A stretch of DNA of 64,000 nt from Paenibacillus polygoni (GTDB lineage Bacteria > Bacillota > Bacilli > Paenibacillales > Paenibacillaceae). The DNA is taken from NCBI RefSeq assembly GCF_030263935.1, contig NZ_CP127162.1, positions 510,001 through 574,000 on the forward strand, given 5' to 3'. The notes beneath the pieces are model-generated. The model made no database searches. It was not told the origin of the DNA and saw only the letters and a list, made by a program, of their open reading frames with translations. Shown here piece by piece: positions 25,880-34,549 of this stretch. A program made the translations under genes and the position numbers. Positions within the stretch are counted from its first letter, which is position 1. Every line of letters starts with the position of its first letter.

Positions 25880-25963
25880 CAGCAGAGAAATACCCAGATT
25901 CCCCATGGATATACGAATCAGGGGCCAAGCTACGGTGGACCTAGCCCTTATCGACAACCTTAA
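25880..25963 (+). other. In-frame continuation of the cupin reading frame beyond UGA
   Basis: Directly after the TGA the frame encodes QQRNTQIPHGYTNQGPSYGG and then PSPYRQP before TAA. The Gln/Pro/Tyr/Gly bias matches the residues before the stop (GPVYPDYVQRQGNYPQQ). The context is CAA-TGA-CAG. It is either a readthrough extension or the remnant of a longer gene. Confidence 0.6.
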
Positions 25964-25983
25964 AGTAATAAGAATAGTAGCAG

Positions 25984-26010
25984 ACCGTGTCCCTCGGACG
26001 CGGTTTTTTT
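25984..26010 (+). terminator. Terminator after the cupin frame
   Basis: Stem ACCGTGTCC / GGACGCGGT with a 3-nt loop then seven T. It starts 21 bp after the distal TAA, which fits the longer frame as the original gene end. Confidence 0.85.
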
Positions 26011-26250
26011 ACATAGTTACAAGTTAGGAATAGGCTCCTTTTTTGTGAGTTTTACCTCCAAAGAGCTCAAGTTATGTTATCGAGCAAATTACTCATGTAA
26101 ATAGAGGAAAAGTCGTGGGCTCTCAAATCACAAATCACAGTAATAAATGATTAGAACCATACTCTCTCTTTAGAAGCGAACAGGATTCAGATACAATTAT
26201 TCCAGAACTAGAAGCACGGGATCATACATAGAGAAGGGAAGGAAGAGGAC

Positions 26251-26817
26251 ATGGAAGAGAACTTTATACCCAAAGTGTTACAAGGGAAGAAAGTATATCT
26301 TAAACCCTTAAATGCAAGTGATGCAAAAACATATTATAAGCAGCTTTTTAATGTAGAAACAAGAAGACTGACCGGCACGAAGGCCATTTTTAATTATGAG
26401 CAGATCGTAGAATATATAGATAGAAAGCGAGGGGATGATTCAACCGTAATTTTGCTGATTGCCTTGCAGGAGACAGATGAACTCATTGGAGAAATTGTAC
26501 TGCAAGACCTGGACTATACGAACCGGAGTGCAAATCTCAGAGTTGCGATTGACCAACCAGCCCGCCAAGGGCACGGTTATGGCACTGAAGCACTGTGTCT
26601 TATGCTGGATTATGGGTTTGGTATATTACAGCTGCACCGGATCGAGCTGAATGTATATGACTTCAATGAACGGGCTGCGCATGTCTATGAGAAAGTGGGT
26701 TTTAAGGTAGAAGGGCGCCAGCGTGATGCTTTGTTCTACAATCATAAATATCATGACGCGATTCTCATGAGTATGCTCGAAGGTGAGTACCGTGAGAAAT
26801 ATCAGAATGTAAAATGA
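26251..26817 (+). CDS. GNAT family N-acetyltransferase (RimJ/RimL type)
   Basis: 188 residues of the Acetyltransf_3 group. The acetyl-CoA pyrophosphate-binding region is QPARQGHGYGTEAL near residue 104, followed by the LHRIELNVYDFNERAAHVYEKVGF segment conserved in RimJ/RimL-like enzymes. It would acetylate an amino group on a protein N-terminus or small molecule; substrate unknown. GGAAGAGG precedes the ATG. It is monocistronic. Confidence 0.9.
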   Translation: MEENFIPKVLQGKKVYLKPLNASDAKTYYKQLFNVETRRLTGTKAIFNYEQIVEYIDRKRGDDSTVILLIALQETDELIGEIVLQDLDYTNRSANLRVAIDQPARQGHGYGTEALCLMLDYGFGILQLHRIELNVYDFNERAAHVYEKVGFKVEGRQRDALFYNHKYHDAILMSMLEGEYREKYQNVK

Positions 26818-26823
26818 AAAAAC

Positions 26824-26869
26824 GGCACGAGTTGATAAGCCCTTAGGCTGATCAATCGTGCCATTTTTT
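26824..26869. terminator. Bidirectional terminator between GNAT and ABC-2 permease genes
   Basis: Long stem GGCACGA...TTGAT / ATCAA...TCGTGCC with A-rich left and T-rich right flanks, between two convergent genes. Confidence 0.85.
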
Positions 26870-26883
26870 ATATGTGACTATAT

Positions 26884-28143
26884 TTATGCTGAAATCGCAG
26901 CCTGTGCAGGACGACTTGAATCCTGCTGTTGATGCTGCTGTTTCTTATTTTCTTGATTTCTTTTCCATAGGAATGCAATGACGATGATGGCGGAAAAGAG
27001 AAGGAAGAAAGTAGGAACGATTAGTAACGCCTTTCCTAGCCCAGCTTCCATATTACCGCCGTAATAGAGTAATGAACGCATGCCATCAATCATGTAACGA
27101 ATAGGCATCATGTTGCCAACGATCCGGTGGAAATCGGGAAGGTTTGTAACTGGAATCGCTCCGCCGCTAGCAAAGATTCCTAAAATATTGACCGGGAACG
27201 CAGCCAGCATAGCCCATTTTCCGAATAACATGCCAATCATTTTGAACATAGCGAACATGGTCATCGTGCATAGCAAAGTAAATAAGAATATTGAAATGAT
27301 GCCTGATGAGTGGTAGCTTCCATAGAGTCCAAACACTGCTACTGGAATTACGGCTGCAACAGCGATCATTAATATAGCACTAAGCAGAATCTCCGTTGCA
27401 AACACCTTTGAATAGGTGAGAGGAACGCCATGGCTCTTCAGACTATCGCTAATACCACCTAAATATCCATGAATCATCTGTGTCCCCATAAGCCCGGTAA
27501 TAGATGCGATTAAGACGATCATAAACGGGGTCATTCCTTTGTTGGTATCGGAAGGAAGCCCGAGCACGCTTGTCACCTTGGATTCGATAGGGTGGTCAAG
27601 CTGAGATGCGGTCATAGGAGATAAAAGTGCTTGCTGTTTTGTCATTTCTGCTTTTATTCCGCCGCTAACCATATCAGAGATTGATGAGGCTAGGGACTGT
27701 AATACCGTTGTTGAGAAGCTGGAAGCCATCTGTGAAGCTCCATCATTTAATAAAATTTCAATAGGTACGGCAGTATGATCAGCTTCTCCTGATAAGAACG
27801 ATTGCTGTAAGGCAGAAGTCTGTTCACTGAAATTAGCGGGAATAACCAAAGCTCCGTTTGCTTTGTTTTCTTTAATCGCCTGTATAGCGGTTTCCTTTGA
27901 ACTTTCAATCTGCCATACAAATGAGTGTCCATCTTGCTGTTTCACAAGGTTTGAGATAATTGCTTTACCTTCCGGCGAGTCTGCAAAATCGGAGTCCTCA
28001 CTCACCAAAATGAGCGGAAAATCGTGCATCCGCTGATCAGCACCGCTAAATACCGGCAAGTAAATCAGGATCATACTCAGCATTAACACGGCTACAGACC
28101 AGACCGGAAACCACGCAAATTTAATTTTTAATAAGTTTTTCAA
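26884..28143 (-). CDS. ABC-2-like membrane permease (YhgE/Pip-type)
   Basis: 419 residues with TTG start ten bases after AAAGGAG. One N-terminal helix (about 12-32), a ~170-residue extracytoplasmic domain, then five helices from about 205 to 395: the YhgE/DUF3533-like ABC-2 arrangement. The last 25 residues are a Gln-rich cytoplasmic tail. No ATPase subunit is adjacent. It follows a MarR regulator 20 bp upstream in the same operon, a common pairing for drug-efflux permeases, so an export role controlled by that MarR protein is likely. Confidence 0.83.
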   Translation of the reverse strand: MKNLLKIKFAWFPVWSVAVLMLSMILIYLPVFSGADQRMHDFPLILVSEDSDFADSPEGKAIISNLVKQQDGHSFVWQIESSKETAIQAIKENKANGALVIPANFSEQTSALQQSFLSGEADHTAVPIEILLNDGASQMASSFSTTVLQSLASSISDMVSGGIKAEMTKQQALLSPMTASQLDHPIESKVTSVLGLPSDTNKGMTPFMIVLIASITGLMGTQMIHGYLGGISDSLKSHGVPLTYSKVFATEILLSAILMIAVAAVIPVAVFGLYGSYHSSGIISIFLFTLLCTMTMFAMFKMIGMLFGKWAMLAAFPVNILGIFASGGAIPVTNLPDFHRIVGNMMPIRYMIDGMRSLLYYGGNMEAGLGKALLIVPTFFLLFSAIIVIAFLWKRNQENKKQQHQQQDSSRPAQAAISA

Positions 28144-28163
28144 TTGAAGCTAGCTCCTTTAAT

Positions 28164-28598
28164 TTACTTTAGTTTACGATTCAGTAAACGAATACTCAGG
28201 TATACCATTTCTTTATCCTCTTCATCTAATTGCTCGAATTGTTCCTTGACTGACAGATCCATCTCCGGAATAAAAAGAACGTCATTGCCTTTATCCGTCA
28301 GTGTAATTCGGTGACTTCGCCGATCCTCTGGATTATCTATGCGATTGACATAACCTCTTTGTTCAAGGGAGTCTACCAAATAAGTGATCGAAGCCGCCTT
28401 AATTTCTAGATACTGGGCTAAATGTACAGATAGACAAGGTCCTTCTCGTTGAACTTTTGTTAAAATGGCAAATTGATTCAAAGTTAAATCGTATTTTCGC
28501 AAATGATCTACGAAAGCCTTGATCCGGTAGTTCGTCAATTTTTGTTCCAATTGATTATAAGTGTCCATTAGCATGTCTAGAGAAATTTGATGATCCAA
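28164..28598 (-). CDS. MarR family transcriptional regulator
   Basis: 144 residues, TTG start eight bases after AGGAG. The winged helix lies at about 35-105 (LTLNQFAILTKVQREGPCLS, then YLEIKAASITYLVDSLEQRGYVNRIDNPEDRRSHRITLT), with the D-x-R-S-x-R wing typical of MarR. It is the first gene of an operon with the ABC-2-like permease and has a palindrome over its own -10 region, so it should repress the operon until it binds a ligand or is oxidised. It contains a single Cys at about 53. Confidence 0.92.
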   Translation of the reverse strand: MDHQISLDMLMDTYNQLEQKLTNYRIKAFVDHLRKYDLTLNQFAILTKVQREGPCLSVHLAQYLEIKAASITYLVDSLEQRGYVNRIDNPEDRRSHRITLTDKGNDVLFIPEMDLSVKEQFEQLDEEDKEMVYLSIRLLNRKLK

Positions 28599-28636
28599 AA
28601 GTATTGCTCCTATTCGTAAAAATAGTATTAGTGAAG

Positions 28637-28669
28637 AAGTATTATACTTAGAATGCCCTAAATAGTAAA
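28637..28669 (-). promoter_or_regulatory. Promoter and operator of the MarR-permease operon
   Basis: On the minus strand: TTTACT (28669-28664), 17-bp spacer, TATAAT (28646-28641). The perfect palindrome AAGTATTATACTT (28637-28649) covers the -10 and is the likely MarR binding site. Confidence 0.68.
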
Positions 28670-28897
28670 CCGCATAATCGACAATTTAGTTAAAAAAATC
28701 GAAATTAATCAAATTAAATATCTTTTTTGTGAACATTATCATTGCTATTAGAGGTGAAATAGTGAGGGGATAAACCCAAATAATGGTTAGGTAAAACTAA
28801 TAGTATGAGGTAATATAAAGGAAAATATCCTAATACTTATATCGATCATTAATATTTATCGTTCAGGATATAGACGAAAGTGAATGGTGGTGAGCTT

Positions 28898-29467
28898 TTG
28901 GGAAAAACAGTTTCGATGTGGATCATCACAGGGTCCATATTTCTGATCATCTTGTTTGCCGTACTCATTGGCAGAGAATACGATAAACAGGAACAACAAC
29001 AAATTAACGGTAAGGCTTTTACGTACTCCTATGGCAGCACTGCATTTTTATTACATGCGTCAACCTATTATACGGACAATGTCTTGAACAGAGCTGGGGC
29101 ACTAAATCGGGATAGCGCAAGAGAGTTATTTTTAGGGTACACTCGTTTAATCAGAGCGGCAGAAGAGATTAGACAACTCCGTAGTAATCATTCTGAAGGA
29201 GAAGATTTGAGTACAGAAGCTCTAGAGAACAAGCTTAAGGAGCTCGGAGCAGAACTTTTGTCACATTCCTCGAAAATACTTGAAGGGACAGGCGACCGCA
29301 GGGAAATAAAGAAAACGCGTATGGTTATTCACGAACTGGAGGAGCAAATTCCTGACCTGCCGAGTGACACAAATTATCAAGATTTTCCTGAAGAGCAGAA
29401 ACAGGAACTTATTCATCTTCTGAATCGTATTTCGTCACAACTGGAGAAAGGGCAGGGTGATACTTAA
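28898..29467 (+). CDS. Membrane-anchored protein of unknown function, first of a pair
   Basis: I do not recognise this family. The TTG at 28898 follows GGTGGTGAG and gives 189 residues: one N-terminal membrane helix (about 6-27) and a hydrophilic, largely helical extracytoplasmic domain with long coiled-coil-like stretches (about 70-185). An alternative GTG at 28880 has a weaker ribosome site. The gene abuts the next one (stop and start are adjacent), which encodes a protein of the same size and topology, so the two products probably work together at the cell surface. Confidence 0.68.
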   Translation: MGKTVSMWIITGSIFLIILFAVLIGREYDKQEQQQINGKAFTYSYGSTAFLLHASTYYTDNVLNRAGALNRDSARELFLGYTRLIRAAEEIRQLRSNHSEGEDLSTEALENKLKELGAELLSHSSKILEGTGDRREIKKTRMVIHELEEQIPDLPSDTNYQDFPEEQKQELIHLLNRISSQLEKGQGDT

Positions 29468-30028
29468 GTGAGGAGCTTCTTAACAAAATACATAAAAGGA
29501 ATAGCCATTGTAACGTTAACCTGTGCTTTGGTAGCAGGCGGTTGGTACGTATTTTTACTGGTGGATGGGAAGTCTCTCATCTCGGATGGGATCGAGGAAA
29601 AACAAGTGTATGACCAGTTTCGTACAGAGCTTGAACGTACGTATGAGCTGCTAAGGGAATTTAACGAGAGTGAGCAAATAAGGGCTGATGTCCCTTTATT
29701 GCTGCAAGCGAACGATCACTTTAAACAAGCGGAAGTTCATTTGAATCAATTCTATTCTTATTTTTCATATCGACTCACGGACCCTCAAGTCCTGCATGAG
29801 ATACAGTACAAAGGAGAACTGCATGTATTCAATATACCTCTCGATTTTATAATAGGAAGAGGCAGAGAGAGTGATATTCTGTACCTTATGGAGTATTCAA
29901 GTTTATTACTAGATACATTCCCCTTAGAGTATACGAAGAAGGACCGAACGGATTTCTTTATCCAATTTAATGACGTGAATGATCAAGTCAATAAACACGA
30001 TTTTAAAAACGAATATATTTGGTCGTGA
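29468..30028 (+). CDS. Membrane-anchored protein of unknown function, second of a pair
   Basis: 186 residues, GTG start immediately after the stop of the previous gene. One N-terminal membrane helix (about 10-32) then an extracytoplasmic, mostly helical domain with a conserved-looking FSYRLTDPQVLHEIQYKGEL segment. No family is recognised and no catalytic motif is visible. Same size and topology as its neighbour. A terminator follows. Together they form an isolated two-gene operon of unknown role. Confidence 0.7.
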   Translation: MRSFLTKYIKGIAIVTLTCALVAGGWYVFLLVDGKSLISDGIEEKQVYDQFRTELERTYELLREFNESEQIRADVPLLLQANDHFKQAEVHLNQFYSYFSYRLTDPQVLHEIQYKGELHVFNIPLDFIIGRGRESDILYLMEYSSLLLDTFPLEYTKKDRTDFFIQFNDVNDQVNKHDFKNEYIWS

Positions 30029-30040
30029 AAATAGATCTAA

Positions 30041-30095
30041 AGGAATCTCTGAAAAGACGGAATAACCGTTCAATCCAGAGATTCCTTTTCTTTTT
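30041..30095 (+). terminator. Terminator after the unknown membrane protein pair
   Basis: Perfect 11-bp stem AGGAATCTCTG / CAGAGATTCCT with a longer loop, then a T-rich tract. It overlaps the 3' end of the convergent Rrf2 gene. Confidence 0.78.
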
Positions 30096-30507
30096 GGGAG
30101 AGGTCATAGATTACATCCGCGATGGAGACACTCGCAAGCTGATCTTCCATTGCTTTTTGAGCAGAAATAAAGACAGGGGTGATCGCATTCTGAATATTAC
30201 GGCCTACTACACAGGCAGGATTGGGAGAATCATGTACAGAAAATAGGGCATCTTCTTCCACCGCATTTACTGCCCGGTACACGTCGAGTAGAGTGATATC
30301 TGCTGCCTCTTTTTTGAGCTTCGCCCCTGCAACGCCCGGTTTTACATCAACAAGCCCTGCTTTACTCAGCATACCTGTAATTCGGCGAATGACCACGGGA
30401 TTGGTACCCACGCTGCCCGCGAGAAAGTCTGAGGTGTTGACGATATCCTTGTTAATCTCAAGCAGTGACAAAATATGAATGCCAACAGCAAATCGGCTAG
30501 TAACCAT
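30070..30507 (-). CDS. Rrf2 family transcriptional regulator (YwnA-like)
   Basis: 145 residues from the ATG at 30507 with AAAGGAG upstream; the frame remains open to 30573 without a ribosome site. The winged helix (about 1-75; TSRFAVGIHILSLLE, then VGTNPVVIRRITGMLSKAGLV) is the Rrf2 type, as in B. subtilis YwnA. The three Fe-S cysteines of IscR are absent; a single Cys occurs in NPACVVGRN. In B. subtilis ywnA sits next to ywnB, as here, so it is a candidate regulator of the NAD(P)-binding protein gene upstream, from which a terminator separates it. Confidence 0.9.
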   Translation of the reverse strand: MVTSRFAVGIHILSLLEINKDIVNTSDFLAGSVGTNPVVIRRITGMLSKAGLVDVKPGVAGAKLKKEAADITLLDVYRAVNAVEEDALFSVHDSPNPACVVGRNIQNAITPVFISAQKAMEDQLASVSIADVIYDLSQKEKESLD

Positions 30508-30619
30508 CTTTACGTTAACTCCTTTATTCTTCTGCTCATAGCAGAGTAATTCTTCTACTAAATAGGTATACACATCCTTTATAGTGTAATCTATTGTACC
30601 CTGAGTGAACAGTTGTTAA

Positions 30620-30650
30620 CAAAAAGACCCTCCGGGCAGCCCAGAGGATC
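30620..30650 (-). terminator. Terminator of the NAD(P)-binding protein gene (minus strand)
   Basis: On the minus strand GATCCTCTGGGC / GCCCGGAGGGTC forms a stem followed by TTTTT. Confidence 0.82.
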
Positions 30651-30673
30651 TGAAATATGAAAAAACAAGGAGA

Positions 30674-31309
30674 TTATATTTGTTCGCCAACGACAGTGAA
30701 ACGTTCACCGATATGTGCTGGGTTTTCAATTTCATCCACAATCGCAATTGCATAGTCCGCGTAACTGATGTAGCTGTCGCCTTTAGCGTTCACAATTAGA
30801 TTATCTTTTCCTTTTTGATAGGAACCACTGCGTGTCCCTTCTGCATCAAATGTCGCCGCTGGGCTTACGAAAGTCCATTTTAGGTCTGTAGAAGCTTTCA
30901 GATCCTCCAGGTTTTTACCTTGATTGCTTGCGGTTGGTTTGTAGAGGTCAGGAAATTCTGGTGTGTCGATTAGTTTTGTTGTTTTCGCTTCATCCACGTA
31001 CAAGCTTCCTGCACCGCCGACAACAATCAGCCGAGTGCCTTCCACACCGCTCAGTGCCTTAATGAGTGTTTTGCCTGCTTCAACATGTTTATGCTCTTCA
31101 CCTGGCGCTGCACCAAAGGCATTCACAACAACATCATATTTATTTAGATCTTCTGTCGTTAGTTCGAAGATATCTTTCTCCACGGCAGGAAATCCGCTAA
31201 TCTTAGATGCATTTCTTACAATCCCTGTGACTTCATGGCCTCGTTTTCTTGCTTCGTCCATAATGAGTTTTCCTGCTTTTCCGCTAGCACCAATAATGGC
31301 AATTTTCAT
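30674..31309 (-). CDS. NAD(P)-dependent oxidoreductase, NmrA/SDR-like (YwnB-like)
   Basis: 211 residues from the ATG at 31309, which has GGAGGA six bases upstream. A Rossmann fold opens with KIAIIGASGKAGKLIMDEA, the GxxGxxG nucleotide-binding motif of atypical SDRs. It lacks the Tyr-x3-Lys of classical SDRs. YwnB-type proteins are NAD(P)H-binding reductase-like proteins; the substrate is not established. The adjacent Rrf2 gene and a dyad over the -10 suggest redox- or electrophile-responsive control. Confidence 0.9.
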   Translation of the reverse strand: MKIAIIGASGKAGKLIMDEARKRGHEVTGIVRNASKISGFPAVEKDIFELTTEDLNKYDVVVNAFGAAPGEEHKHVEAGKTLIKALSGVEGTRLIVVGGAGSLYVDEAKTTKLIDTPEFPDLYKPTASNQGKNLEDLKASTDLKWTFVSPAATFDAEGTRSGSYQKGKDNLIVNAKGDSYISYADYAIAIVDEIENPAHIGERFTVVGEQI

Positions 31310-31351
31310 TTTAATTCCTCCCATGTTTTTATGTAAAAACGTTTTTCAACC

Positions 31352-31388
31352 TGTAACCATTATAGTTACAACTAAAGTGATCTGTCAA
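31352..31388 (-). promoter_or_regulatory. Promoter and operator of the NAD(P)-binding protein gene
   Basis: On the minus strand: consensus TTGACA (31388-31383), 18-bp spacer, consensus TATAAT (31364-31359). The inverted repeat TGTAAC-N7-GTTACA (31352-31370) spans the -10. A perfect-consensus promoter covered by an operator suggests a strong, repressed promoter; the neighbouring Rrf2 protein is the obvious candidate repressor. Confidence 0.75.
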
Positions 31389-31553
31389 CCGGCTCAGGAT
31401 ATAGGGGGAAGATATCCCTGCAAGGAAAGATATACTTCCTGCTTACCGGATGTAATATCTAGGAGAGAATGACTGAGGTTGGAATTCAGTTCAGTTGTAT
31501 AATAAAATGAAGTGTAATCAATTTTGCATGATAAAGGAGCGGGACAGGACCCA

Positions 31554-32708
31554 ATGAAGTTTCCCTTTCGAATGATAGTGAACACGTTACTTGTACTCCT
31601 TATATTTATTGGACTTCAGCTGTATATTGGCTGGAATATGTACTTGTTTCTCTCTTTTTATGTTTCTGATATTTCTATTTTCGTATTAGGGATCACTCTG
31701 ACGGTAGTATCGCTTGGATATGCGATCGGACGGATCAAGTGGCTTGGTCCTATAGGGCGCTTCATAAAAGTGATCGGTTCGTACTATTTTGCACTGCTCG
31801 AGTTCTTCATCCTTGTACTTCCGGTGATGGATCTGATCGGATGGATATGTCATCTTGCGGGTGCGGATTCAAAGGCATATATTCCGATACTTGGCTGGGC
31901 AACGGCAGCTCTTCTAGTCATTTTCCTGCTGCGCGGGTCTTATAATGCGTGGAGTCCTATCGTAAGAAAATATGAAGTAGCAGTAGCAAAAAAGCCAGAA
32001 CCAGGTGCGAAGAGAAAGTACACCATCGCAGTAGCTTCCGATATCCATCTTGGGAACATTGTGGGCAATCGATATCTAAGAAGGCTGACCGGACTCCTTA
32101 ATGGATTAAACCCTGATCTGACCTTACTGGTAGGGGATGTGCTTGATGATTCGATTGAACCTTTTTTGCGAAATAAGATGTCATATGAGATGAAGAAATT
32201 ATCTGCTAGATACGGTGTTTTTGCAGTGCTCGGTAACCATGAATATTACGGAGGGCATATTGATCGTTATGTGAAAGAAATGAGTGAGATTGGAATTCCT
32301 GTCCTTCGGGATGAGGTGGTCAGCGTAGCAGGCGGAGCTATCTACATAGCGGGACGTAAAGATCTGACTGCAGAACGGATGGATCCAGAAGGACGTTTAT
32401 CTGTATCAGATCTGCTTATGCCGCTGGACCATACAAAGCCGATTGTTTTGCTGGATCATCAGCCATATGCGTTTGATAAAGCTCAGGAAGCGGGTGCTGA
32501 TCTGCTGCTATGCGGACATACGCACAGAGGACAGTTTGCACCCAATCATTTCATTACAAAACGACTTTTCGAACTGGACTGGGGCTATATGCTGAAGGAG
32601 AAAATGCATGTGATTGTGTCCTCTGGTTTTGGTTCATGGGGACCGCCGATCCGCCTCGCAAGCAGATCAGAAGTCATTCATATTGAACTAACATTTACCG
32701 AAGAATAA
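31554..32708 (+). CDS. Membrane-anchored metallophosphoesterase
   Basis: 384 residues. Three to four N-terminal membrane helices (about 5-135) precede a calcineurin-like phosphoesterase domain with every core motif: ASDIHLGN, GDVLDD, GNHEYYGGH, and GHTHRGQ. The fold binds two metals and hydrolyses phosphoesters; YkuE/YaeI-like relatives are membrane-associated. I place the start at the ATG at 31554; a TTG 30 bases upstream is also in frame but its AAAGGAG lies downstream of it. Monocistronic with its own terminator. Substrate unknown. Confidence 0.88.
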   Translation: MKFPFRMIVNTLLVLLIFIGLQLYIGWNMYLFLSFYVSDISIFVLGITLTVVSLGYAIGRIKWLGPIGRFIKVIGSYYFALLEFFILVLPVMDLIGWICHLAGADSKAYIPILGWATAALLVIFLLRGSYNAWSPIVRKYEVAVAKKPEPGAKRKYTIAVASDIHLGNIVGNRYLRRLTGLLNGLNPDLTLLVGDVLDDSIEPFLRNKMSYEMKKLSARYGVFAVLGNHEYYGGHIDRYVKEMSEIGIPVLRDEVVSVAGGAIYIAGRKDLTAERMDPEGRLSVSDLLMPLDHTKPIVLLDHQPYAFDKAQEAGADLLLCGHTHRGQFAPNHFITKRLFELDWGYMLKEKMHVIVSSGFGSWGPPIRLASRSEVIHIELTFTEE

Positions 32709-32723
32709 GTAAGTAATTTGATA

Positions 32724-32759
32724 AAGACATTCCTCTTTTTTATGTGGGATGTCTTTTTT
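32724..32759 (+). terminator. Terminator after the phosphoesterase gene
   Basis: Stem AAGACATTCC / GGGATGTCTT with a U-rich loop, then T run. Confidence 0.78.
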
Positions 32760-33053
32760 AGTAGCCTCTAAGATTTACAGTATGCTGAATATGTTATCTC
32801 ATGGAGTGAATAATTAAGGGGGCATAATTAACTATGATCTAAATGATTTATCAAGTGAAAGGTTAATCAGAAGAATAACTTAGAGAATGAAGTTGTTACG
32901 TTCATGGCGATATCCTTTTCTAGAAGTAGTAATGGTTGTAAACTGGCAGAATTATTGTAAAATGAACAAGGGATTTATGATAAACATTACATAAAGAGCA
33001 ATCCATGTACACACAAATTCTACTATTTTCATCTCACAAAGGAGAGAACATTC
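32760..33053 (+). other. Intergenic region upstream of the Bcr-type exporter
   Basis: No gene seen. A candidate promoter TTGTAA (32936-32941), 16-bp spacer and TAAAAT (32958-32963) precedes the exporter gene. The rest is AT-rich with no clear structure. Confidence 0.4.
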
Positions 33054-34271
33054 ATGCCCCAAGCTCAGGCGATCCAGGAAGCACCAGATCGTGCGAAGCG
33101 GCTTTGGCTGGCGTTTATACTCGGAACGCTGTCAGCTTTCGGCCCATTCTCACTGGATATGTATCTGCCTGCACTAACCATTCTGGCAGATGATTTAAAC
33201 ACCACCGCATCCTATGCCCAGCTTAGTCTTACCGCTTGTATGCTGGGACTTGCGCTTGGTCAGTTAGTAGCAGGACCTATTAGTGATGCGAGAGGACGAC
33301 GCGGACCGCTGATGATCGGTCTTGGCGTATTTACCCTGTCCTCGATCTTATGTTTTATTGCTCCATCGATAGAAATGTTTGTTGTTATGCGGTTTATTCA
33401 AGGAGCAGCGGGAGCAGCAGGAATTGTGATCTCAAGAGCCGTAGTTCGTGATTTGTATTCAGGCACAGAGCTCACCAAATTCTTTTCCTTACTGATGCTC
33501 ATCAACGGAGCGGCGCCGATCCTTGCACCTATCGCAGGGGGGCAGCTGCTCACGGTAACCTCTTGGCGAGGGGTGTTCGTTGTCCTCACCGTCATTGGGG
33601 TATTATCCTTAATTGGAGTTATCCTTGGTCTTCCTGAATCTTTAGCAAAAAATGAACGTACTCAAGGCGGTCTGCAACAGACGTTTCGTGCCTTTGGTAC
33701 GATCATGAAAGATCGGGTATTCATGGGCTATGCTCTTTGCCAAGGATTTGTAGGAGCTGCTATGTTTGCCTATATATCAGGCTCACCTTTTGTGCTTCAA
33801 AAAATCTATGAAGTCAGCCCTCAAACCTACAGTTTAATCTTTGCTATGAATGGAGCGGGTATCATTATTGCAAGTCAGATTGCGGGAAGACTTGCAGGGC
33901 GTGTGGGAGAAACAAGACTGCTGATTACAGGTTTGTCCCTTGCTGGGATCGGCGGAATCAGCCTGCTTCTCGCCATTTTAGCAGATGCTCCGCTGGTTGG
34001 TATTTTGATTCCACTTTTCCTGGTGGTTTCTTGTGTTGGTATTGTAAATACCGCAACATTTGGACTTGCGATGCAGAATCAAAAGAATTCGGCGGGCAGC
34101 GCATCGGCTTTGCTTGGTGTTCTTATGTTCCTATTTGGGGGACTCGTAGCCCCTCTCGTTGGAATTGGCGGCGAAGATACGGCCGTACCGATGGGGATTG
34201 TAATTGCATCTGCTGAACTTCTTGCCATTGCCCTGTATATACTCATGGTCAGACCGCGTTCGCGGAAATAG
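33054..34271 (+). CDS. Bcr/CflA family MFS drug exporter
   Basis: 405 residues, twelve expected helices. The Bcr/CflA subgroup signature is clear: LGTLSAFGPFSLDMYLPALT in helix 1, then ALGQLVAGPISDARGRRGPLMIG (MFS motif A) after helix 2 and RFIQGAAGAAGIVISRAVVRDLY in helix 4-5. These proton antiporters export bicyclomycin, chloramphenicol or sulfonamide-type drugs. AAAGGAGAG precedes the ATG. Monocistronic; no regulator adjacent. Confidence 0.92.
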   Translation: MPQAQAIQEAPDRAKRLWLAFILGTLSAFGPFSLDMYLPALTILADDLNTTASYAQLSLTACMLGLALGQLVAGPISDARGRRGPLMIGLGVFTLSSILCFIAPSIEMFVVMRFIQGAAGAAGIVISRAVVRDLYSGTELTKFFSLLMLINGAAPILAPIAGGQLLTVTSWRGVFVVLTVIGVLSLIGVILGLPESLAKNERTQGGLQQTFRAFGTIMKDRVFMGYALCQGFVGAAMFAYISGSPFVLQKIYEVSPQTYSLIFAMNGAGIIIASQIAGRLAGRVGETRLLITGLSLAGIGGISLLLAILADAPLVGILIPLFLVVSCVGIVNTATFGLAMQNQKNSAGSASALLGVLMFLFGGLVAPLVGIGGEDTAVPMGIVIASAELLAIALYILMVRPRSRK

Positions 34272-34289
34272 GACCATTCAATTTTATTA

Positions 34290-34324
34290 AAGAAGAGGGG
34301 ATTCTTGATCCTTTCTTCTTTTTG
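34290..34324 (+). terminator. Terminator after the Bcr-type exporter
   Basis: Thirteen-base-pair stem AAGAAGAGGGGAT / ATCCTTTCTTCTT (with two G-U pairs) and TTTTT. Confidence 0.85.
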
Positions 34325-34549
34325 GTTTAGCCTTTTGTAGTGGACTATTTTAGAACGTGCAGTGATATGATCAACAATACCGAGCATATTTCGCTTGTGA
34401 AAGTTGCTTTTTGTTCATAATTCAACCCGTTTCGCCTGCTTTTTAGGAAAAGTATGACCCGTCTGGGCTATTCTTTTGCTCCGAAAGGATGGGTTATGCT
34501 GAGTCGTATGGGAGTGTTACATAAACTACTGGAAGAGAAAGGATCGATA

